Assembly (NCBI GenBank): GCA_945873875.1
Contig: CAMCER010000059.1
Coordinates: forward strand, 1-5,660
DNA length: 5,660 nucleotides
Reading direction: 5' to 3'
Source of the DNA: an uncultured Clostridia bacterium
Lineage (GTDB): Bacteria; Bacillota_A; Clostridia; Peptostreptococcales; Anaerovoracaceae
Shown here: positions 1 to 4,328 of the stretch, piece after piece
Layout of the letters: each line of letters begins with the position of its first letter
Numbering within the stretch: position 1 is the stretch's first letter
Program-made: the position numbers and the translations under genes
The notes under the pieces: generated by a model
What the model was told of the DNA's origin: nothing
The model's input: only the letters and a program-made list of their open reading frames with translations
Database searches by the model: none

Positions 1-1
1 A

Positions 2-484
2 TACGCCGAACGCAACAGTCAGCACAGAGCCATAAACTCAGACACAATCGGCCTTTATAAAAGCGACATGAACGTGGCATCTCACACGGACCGCAACCTG
101 ATGGCGGAAAAATACGCGTACATGAAAGATCCGGGCTCTTTTGCGATCGACCCTGAGCTGAAGCCTCTCATTGACGAGATCGTTCCACTGATGATGCAGT
201 CGCAGGAAAGCTTTGCAGCGAAATATCCCGCACTTGCAGGCGCGGGGCGGGCTTTTGATCCGGCTGAAGACAGCGTTCCCATGGACGTCTACATCACGAG
301 CGAGCTTGTGACGAAATCAGAACCAACCCTTCAGATGATCCTCCGGGACATAAAGCTGAACCCGGACTATATAAAAGACATCTTCCAGGTGTTCGTTGGC
401 TTCTTCGGACAGGAATCTCTGGAAAAAGCAGAGGTGCTGACCGCATCGCAGCAGATGAAGCCATGCCGCGGCGCGACGCTTTAA
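2..484 (+). CDS. DUF4125 family protein, C-terminal part (5' end outside window)
   Basis: Function unknown; the family is annotated only as DUF4125, and no catalytic motif is recognisable. The frame is open from the left edge: codons before the first internal ATG (68) read YAERNSQHRAINSDTIGLYK and fit the family pattern, so that ATG is not the real start and the gene begins outside the window. Family-like landmarks are the segment DRNLMAEKYAYMK, then a helical stretch ending in AAKYPALAGAGRAF, an acidic turn (AEDS), a YITSELVTKSEPTLQMIL segment, and a final helix with FGQESLEKAE. The protein is predicted soluble, with no membrane segment. The last residues (TASQQMKPCRGATL) look less family-like than the rest, so a small frame error near the end cannot be excluded. 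It ends at TAA just before a strong terminator and is convergent with hsp20. The family assignment rests on recalled motif resemblance, not a search. Confidence 0.78.
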   Translation, partial: YAERNSQHRAINSDTIGLYKSDMNVASHTDRNLMAEKYAYMKDPGSFAIDPELKPLIDEIVPLMMQSQESFAAKYPALAGAGRAFDPAEDSVPMDVYITSELVTKSEPTLQMILRDIKLNPDYIKDIFQVFVGFFGQESLEKAEVLTASQQMKPCRGATL

Positions 485-504
485 ACTGACAGAAATAAAA
501 CAAC

Positions 505-533
505 GGCGGGTCCTTATCCAGGACCCGCCTTTT
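505..533 (+). terminator. Rho-independent terminator between convergent genes, possibly bidirectional
   Basis: GGCGGGTCC (505-513) pairs perfectly with GGACCCGCC (521-529). An extra T-A pair gives a 10-bp stem with a 5-nt loop. TTTT follows at 530-533, ending the DUF4125-family transcript 21 bases after its stop codon. Read on the - strand, the same stem is followed by GTTGTTTTATTT, a poorer U-tract, so it may also end the hsp20 transcript arriving from the right. No other hairpin is apparent between the two stop codons. Confidence 0.9.
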
Positions 534-574
534 GTTATGTGAGAGGTATATTACTGAAGTATCAGCTTATTTCT

Positions 575-1009
575 TTATCCTTCGATGGAAATGAATTTCT
601 GCTCTTCGACTTTCTTCGGAACTTCTTTTGGAACTGTAAGTTTCAGTGTTCCGTTATCGAATTTAGCCTGAATGTCTTCTTCTGTGACATTCTCGCCTAC
701 ATAGAAGCTCCTTGAGCAGCTGCCTGTGTATCTTTCTCTGCGGATATATTTTCCGTCTTCATCTTTTTCATCATTGTTCTCATTTCTGGTAGCGCTGATG
801 GTCATATATCCGTTTTCCAGTTTAGCGCTCACATCTTCCTTCTTGAATCCCGGAAGATCCATTTCCAGTTCAAATGTGTCCTCTGTTTCCTTGACATCTG
901 TCTTCATCATGCCGTTGGCTCCTGTTCCTCTGAAGAACTCCTTCCCGCTTGGGAATTCCGGCATCCAGTCATCAAAAAAGTTTCCGTTCATAAGGCTTGG
1001 TAATAACAT
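575..1009 (-). CDS. hsp20: Hsp20 / alpha-crystallin family small heat-shock protein
   Basis: ATP-independent holdase chaperone. Family members form oligomers in the cytoplasm, bind unfolding proteins during heat or other stress, and pass them to DnaK or ClpB-type refolding machines. The 144-residue length is typical for bacterial members. A short aromatic N-terminal arm (residues 1-33, FFDDWM and EFF) precedes the alpha-crystallin domain (about 34-130). That domain contains the conserved DLPGF (51-55), a charged loop (about 76-90) and the closing strand with DNGTLKLTVPK (118-128). The C-terminal tail carries the I-x-I oligomerisation motif (I140-S-I142). The ATG at 1009 is supported by an AGGAGG 8 bases upstream. 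The gene is monocistronic, with a promoter and CIRCE operator upstream and a terminator at each side, so repression by HrcA under non-stress conditions is expected. Closest in style to clostridial Hsp18 proteins. Confidence 0.97.
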   Translation of the reverse strand: MLLPSLMNGNFFDDWMPEFPSGKEFFRGTGANGMMKTDVKETEDTFELEMDLPGFKKEDVSAKLENGYMTISATRNENNDEKDEDGKYIRRERYTGSCSRSFYVGENVTEEDIQAKFDNGTLKLTVPKEVPKKVEEQKFISIEG

Positions 1010-1049
1010 TTCTATTTCCTCCTTTGTTATAGGGTTTTGTTTTTCTCAT
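972..1049 (-). other. Possible 25-codon leader ORF overlapping the hsp20 start
   Basis: In the hsp20 leader an ATG at 1049 is preceded by AAGGA with an 8-base spacing, a plausible ribosome binding site. It opens a lysine- and asparagine-rich ORF (MRKTKPYNKGGNRN...) that runs through the hsp20 ribosome binding site and 38 bases into hsp20 in another frame, ending at TGA (972-974). It resembles no known protein. It may be a regulatory leader coupled to hsp20 translation or just a chance ORF in A-rich DNA; this is inference from start context only. Confidence 0.25.
1018..1023 (-). promoter_or_regulatory. Ribosome binding site of hsp20
   Basis: On the - strand a full AGGAGG, within CAAAGGAGG, lies 8 bases before the ATG. 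It decides the hsp20 start. The site also lies inside a 25-codon overlapping ORF (972-1049), so passage of ribosomes through that ORF, if it is translated, would affect access to it. Confidence 0.9.
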
Positions 1050-1125
1050 GTCGGCTTTCCTTTTCAAACAGCCGGCATTAGTTGATTTTTCAAGTGTCTT
1101 TAGTGTTCCTTTCAGTGCCTCTTCC

Positions 1126-1134
1126 TTAGCACAG
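1126..1134 (-). promoter_or_regulatory. Extra CIRCE-like half-site near the hsp20 transcription start
   Basis: On the + strand TTAGCACAG repeats the CIRCE arm TTAGCACTG (1155-1163) at eight of nine positions, 29 bases away, overlapping the predicted start of transcription. No second arm lies at the correct 9-base spacing on either side, so it is not a full operator. It may be a remnant, a weak auxiliary HrcA contact, or chance. Confidence 0.35.
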
Positions 1135-1138
1135 TTTT

Positions 1139-1167
1139 AATATAACGCTTTTTGTTAGCACTGTCAA
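1139..1167 (-). promoter_or_regulatory. Sigma-A type promoter of hsp20
   Basis: Read on the - strand, a perfect -35 hexamer TTGACA (1162-1167) is separated by exactly 17 bases from TATATT (1139-1144), one mismatch from the consensus -10. Transcription should start near 1132, giving a leader of about 120 nt. The -35 box lies inside the CIRCE element, so HrcA binding would block RNA polymerase. An A/T-tract region upstream (1181-1198) sits roughly where an UP element would act; that part is inference. Confidence 0.87.
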
Positions 1168-1181
1168 GTGGTGAGTGCTAA
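1155..1181 (-). promoter_or_regulatory. CIRCE operator (HrcA binding site)
   Basis: Inverted repeat with 9-bp arms and a 9-bp spacer. On the - strand it reads TTAGCACTC, nine bases, CAGTGCTAA, matching the known consensus TTAGCACTC-N9-GAGTGCTAA in 17 of 18 arm positions. The one mismatch is the innermost base of the promoter-proximal arm (1163). CIRCE is the operator of the heat-shock repressor HrcA, which depends on GroEL for activity, so hsp20 is expected to be in the same regulon as groESL and dnaK in this organism. The hrcA gene itself is not in the window. Confidence 0.94.
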
Positions 1182-1219
1182 TTTTTTTCAAAAAAGTTTT
1201 TCCCCCTCTTTTCACAAGT

Positions 1220-1248
1220 AAAAAGGACCTCTGTTCAGGGTCCCGTCC
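1220..1248 (-). terminator. Rho-independent terminator of the VWA-AAA-LRR operon
   Basis: Read on the - strand, 20 or more bases after the LRR stop codon, GGACC (1239-1243) pairs with GGTCC (1225-1229), with a few more pairs inside around a small loop, followed by five T residues (1220-1224). An alternative outer stem pairs GGAC (1245-1248) with GTCC (1225-1228) and AAAA with the T run. It separates the operon from the hsp20 promoter immediately downstream, limiting read-through into the heat-shock gene. Confidence 0.8.
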
Positions 1249-1267
1249 GTTTTATTTGCTTCGTCTT

Positions 1268-2620
1268 CTACAGGGAATAATCGTGTCTGACGTTTCTGAA
1301 TCTTTCGTTTTTGTAGGCTGTGAGTGTGACCATCTTCTCCCGCGCCGAGGTACCGAAGCCCTCTCCGAATTCTGAAAGGAACCTGATCCACTCATCAAGA
1401 TCTTCCGCGCCTAAAAGCTCCTGCCTGCAGATGGACTCCACTGCCTGCCGGTCATCCTCTTTGACTATTATCTCCAGCACTTTCTCCCACTCATTCTTTA
1501 TCCGCGACAGTATCCCTGTCCTGCTCTCTTCTGTCAGCGCTTCGGGATTTTCCAGCCGGTTCAGCATCATATCGATGCGCTCTCTGCTGAGATACGCGTT
1601 TATGAGAGTCCTGTCGTATTCCGCGAAATCATAGATCCCGCTTCCGCTTCCGAAGCCTTCCATCAGGTCTTCCCTCAGGTGCGCCACGCTGGTGGGGAAT
1701 GTTATCCTGGTGCCGCCGTGTTCTCTCCGCTCAGGCCCCGCAAGGATCACCTCCTGCAGCGGGCAGCCTCTGAATGCGTCTTTATGAATGTCGATGTCAT
1801 CAGAAGAAATGGTCAGGCTCTCCGCTCCGCAGTTGACAAAGGCAAAGCTGTCTATGACTCTGACATCTTCCGGCAGCGTTATCTCTTTCCGTTTTCTGAA
1901 GCAGTACACAAGCTCCGCCCCGTCGCCGCCTGCTGCCCTGTAAAGACAGCCGTCGGAGATATAGAAAGGTCCTCCGCTTCCAGTGATCCGGATATCTTCG
2001 ATCCCCTCGCCGCTGCCGCCGGAGCGCTTTGATCCGGATAAAGCCCCTTCCGGTATCTCCCTTATGGAATCCGGCAGTATGAGCCTGCGAAGATATCCGT
2101 TTCCTCTCAGGGCCTTTTCCCTGATGCTGACGGTGCCTTCTGCTGCCATGTAGCCTTCCTTTTCCGTCTCCGCGCTGACGCTGAGAAGATAGAGACCCTG
2201 GTCTGTCCTTCTGTAAAGGCCGAAGCCGTCGGTCATGAAATACGGGCTTTCTGGATCTGCTTCGATGGCGCACTCCATCTCTTCCGGAGCCTCGATAGTC
2301 CTCACCGATGCAGGTATGAATATCTTCTTTACTGCAGTGGCCTGGGAGAATTCCTCGCCAAGTATCTCGACCCCGTCTCCGAGAACGATCTCCTTCAGCT
2401 CCGAACACATAGCAAAAGCATAGGGCCGGATCCTTTTGACGGTATCCGGCACAATGATCTTCTCAAGACCTGCGGAGCTTTCGTAAAACACATACTCGTC
2501 CAGTTCCCCGACCGGCTGATCCTCGATCATATCCGGTATCCTCAGGACTGAGGCCTCTCCTCTGTATTTAGTTATGCAGACTCCCTCGTCTGCGTCTCTG
2601 TACTCAAATACTATTTTCAC
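1268..2620 (-). CDS. Cytosolic BspA-type leucine-rich repeat protein with helical C-terminal domain
   Basis: Probable protein-interaction component of the operon; no enzymatic motif is visible. It has 450 residues and starts with GTG 18 bases after the ATPase stop codon, preceded by an AGGAAAGAG stretch; the nearby ATG at 2639 is out of frame. There is no signal peptide or membrane segment, unlike the secreted BspA-like adhesins, so it should act in the cytoplasm. LRR_5-like repeats occupy about residues 20-110 (LEKIIVPDTVKRIRPYAFA, LKEIVLGDGVEILGEEF, VKKIFIPASVRTI), 160-195 and 245-295 (KEITLPEDVRVIDSFAFVNC, LQEVIL). They are interrupted by two inserts of the type seen in this family (SPYFMTDGFGLYR at about 125-137 and PFYISDGCLYR at about 218-228). 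Residues 330-450 form a separate helical domain (KVLEIIVKEDDRQAVESI ... TLTAYKNERF) that looks like degenerate ankyrin-type helical pairs. Inferred role: substrate recognition or adaptor for the MoxR-VWA pair encoded just upstream. Confidence 0.9.
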   Translation of the reverse strand: MKIVFEYRDADEGVCITKYRGEASVLRIPDMIEDQPVGELDEYVFYESSAGLEKIIVPDTVKRIRPYAFAMCSELKEIVLGDGVEILGEEFSQATAVKKIFIPASVRTIEAPEEMECAIEADPESPYFMTDGFGLYRRTDQGLYLLSVSAETEKEGYMAAEGTVSIREKALRGNGYLRRLILPDSIREIPEGALSGSKRSGGSGEGIEDIRITGSGGPFYISDGCLYRAAGGDGAELVYCFRKRKEITLPEDVRVIDSFAFVNCGAESLTISSDDIDIHKDAFRGCPLQEVILAGPERREHGGTRITFPTSVAHLREDLMEGFGSGSGIYDFAEYDRTLINAYLSRERIDMMLNRLENPEALTEESRTGILSRIKNEWEKVLEIIVKEDDRQAVESICRQELLGAEDLDEWIRFLSEFGEGFGTSAREKMVTLTAYKNERFRNVRHDYSL

Positions 2621-2638
2621 AGATATCTCTTTCCTGCA

Positions 2639-4285
2639 TCAGTTCTGCCTGTTTTTATCTGAACCGTTGAGTTTTATGGTCTTTACGGCCGCCTCTTTCA
2701 GTCCTTTGTCCTCTTCAGATGCTCCGCCTGATGCCTCAATGCCGCCAGCCTCAGCTGAAGGTTTTCCTGACAAATGCCTCCAGCGTCTCACCTGCTCGGA
2801 CAGTTCCGCGTTCCGTTCATATATCATGAACTTCTTATTATATGCGTGATACTCGTCGCTGCCGTTTTCTGCAATGAACCTGGCGCTTGCAGGATCGATG
2901 GTCAGTTCTGTTACGAAAATCAGCATCTCGTTTCCTTCTCCCAGGTTGTCTCTTATGAAGGCAAAGGCGTTTTTCAGCTGTCTTCCTATATCATCAGCTC
3001 TGGCCTCAAGGGCGCTTACCCTCTTCATATATTCTCTTTCCACAGCAGCGAATTTCTCGTCTTCTGCCGCAGCGCCGGAAAACTCCGGCCTCTTCATCAT
3101 CTCATCGGCAAAGGCCATGACATACTGACCTTCATTCCTCTCTCCCACAGTCAGTCCACCTGCGGCCTCAGCCCTGTCCATGGCATCTTCCGCTTCGGCT
3201 GCCATGTCTGAAAGAAGACCTTTCACGTCTGCATCTTCATTTTCCTGCACAGCGCTCTTCATCTGCTTCAGCCTGCCCTGCAGGTTCCTGATGCCGTCCT
3301 GAGTGAACATGTTCTCTCTGATCTGCGGCGCCAGAGCCTCTGTAATGAGACCTAAAAGAGTTATCCTCTCATCAAGTCCCGCATCCCGGGCTCTCCTCTC
3401 TGTCTCCGGATTCTGTTTTCCTTCAAGGATATCCCTTACCTGGTAATCCATGTCGTACTTCCTGTAAAGCTCATAGTATGTAATGAACTCCCCGGCCACA
3501 TGTCTGTCGCAGATATACTGGCTCACCAGATCCTCATCCACAGCAAAGCCGCTTTCCTCATACATGTATATGGCTTCCGAAAGATCCTCCCAGCCTCTGG
3601 CCGTCACGTAGCTGACACCGTCAGACCTGTTGGTGATCTTATAGAAATCATCTCTCCTTATATCAAGATAAGTGATGATGGCCGCGTGTATCCCCTGCTG
3701 GCGTGCATATGTCTTCCAGGCTGAATAATCCGGCTCTATCTCCATGACCTTCAGTCTGTCTAAAGTAACTATGTCAAACTCGTGGACAGATCTGTTGTAT
3801 TCCGGCGGGTTACCTGCCGTGACCACTACCCAGCCTTCCGGCACCTTATGGCTCCCGAACACCTTATACTGAAGGAACTGGAGCATGGACGGAGTGAGAG
3901 TCTCGGATACGCAGTTTATCTCATCCAGGAAAAGGATGCCTTCTTCCCTGCCGCTCTTTTCGATAGTCTCATAAACGGTGGCTATGATCTCGCTCATGGT
4001 ATATTCGGAAACGATGTACTCTTCGCCTCTGAAAGTCTTTCTTGCTATCCTCGGAAGTCCCAGTGCGCTCTGTCTGGTGTGGTGGGTCATGGAATACGCC
4101 ACCAGACCGATGTCGAGCTCTTTGGCTATCTGGGACATTATGGCTGTCTTTCCGATGCCCGGGGCGCCGATGAGAAATATAGGTCTCTGGCGCTCTACAG
4201 GTATCCTGTAGTTGCCGTAGCTGTCTTTCTTGAGATAGATGCTTATGGATTCTTTGATCTGCTTTTTTGCTTCCTGGATATTCAC
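2639..4285 (-). CDS. MoxR-type AAA+ ATPase with long C-terminal helical extension
   Basis: ATP-driven motor; MoxR-family AAA+ proteins act as hexameric chaperone-like remodelers working with a VWA-domain partner in the cytoplasm. The protein has 548 residues. Walker A is GAPGIGKT (40-47), Walker B is ILFLDE (117-122), sensor 1 is VVVTAGNP (N159), a likely arginine finger is in TLDRL (R178), and a sensor 2-like arginine is in VTARGWEDL (R230), so all ATPase parts are present. The AAA+ core ends near 330. A long helical, partly coiled-coil region follows (about 330-505: KGLLSDMAAEAEDAMDRAEA, then a conserved-looking GNEMLIFVTELT at 451-462), then a low-complexity Gly/Glu/Lys-rich tail (506-548) that is probably disordered. 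The GTG start is supported by AGGAG 6 bases upstream (4292-4296). It lies 43 bases after the VWA gene and 18 bases before the LRR gene, with no promoter visible in either gap. Substrate unknown. Confidence 0.95.
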   Translation of the reverse strand: MNIQEAKKQIKESISIYLKKDSYGNYRIPVERQRPIFLIGAPGIGKTAIMSQIAKELDIGLVAYSMTHHTRQSALGLPRIARKTFRGEEYIVSEYTMSEIIATVYETIEKSGREEGILFLDEINCVSETLTPSMLQFLQYKVFGSHKVPEGWVVVTAGNPPEYNRSVHEFDIVTLDRLKVMEIEPDYSAWKTYARQQGIHAAIITYLDIRRDDFYKITNRSDGVSYVTARGWEDLSEAIYMYEESGFAVDEDLVSQYICDRHVAGEFITYYELYRKYDMDYQVRDILEGKQNPETERRARDAGLDERITLLGLITEALAPQIRENMFTQDGIRNLQGRLKQMKSAVQENEDADVKGLLSDMAAEAEDAMDRAEAAGGLTVGERNEGQYVMAFADEMMKRPEFSGAAAEDEKFAAVEREYMKRVSALEARADDIGRQLKNAFAFIRDNLGEGNEMLIFVTELTIDPASARFIAENGSDEYHAYNKKFMIYERNAELSEQVRRWRHLSGKPSAEAGGIEASGGASEEDKGLKEAAVKTIKLNGSDKNRQN

Positions 4286-4291
4286 TTTCTT

Positions 4292-4296
4292 CTCCT
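4292..4296 (-). promoter_or_regulatory. Ribosome binding site that fixes the GTG start of the ATPase gene
   Basis: On the - strand AAAAGGAGAAGAAA precedes GTG at 4285, with AGGAG 6 bases from the start. No in-frame ATG with a comparable site is seen, and the protein starts MNIQEAKKQI, giving the usual short helix before the Walker A region. The 43-base gap after the VWA stop holds nothing else. Confidence 0.85.
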
Positions 4297-4328
4297 TTTA
4301 CTGTCCTGTCCGCTTTTATCCCGGCCCG

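Noticed and set aside
726..1085. A Ser/Phe-rich open frame on the + strand opposite hsp20
   Set aside because: Hydrophobic-looking only because it is the antisense of a charged protein; it has no ribosome binding site and crosses the hsp20 control region.
1181..1214. A/T-tract and C-rich run (TTTTTTTCAAAAAAGTTTTTCCCCC) as a separate terminator or origin-like element
   Set aside because: No stable GC stem precedes a U-tract in either direction. It is better explained as the A/T-rich DNA upstream of the hsp20 promoter.
1800..2408. A 202-codon open frame on the - strand inside the LRR gene
   Set aside because: It is out of frame with the LRR gene, extremely rich in Arg, Gly and Ser as expected from a shifted reading of this sequence, and has no family resemblance. 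The LRR frame shows clear repeats.
2604..2639. An ATG overlapping the ATPase stop codon (TGATG), a classic coupled start
   Set aside because: It is out of frame with the LRR protein and opens only an 11-codon ORF. The GTG at 2620 gives the family-like N-terminus MKIVFEYRDA.
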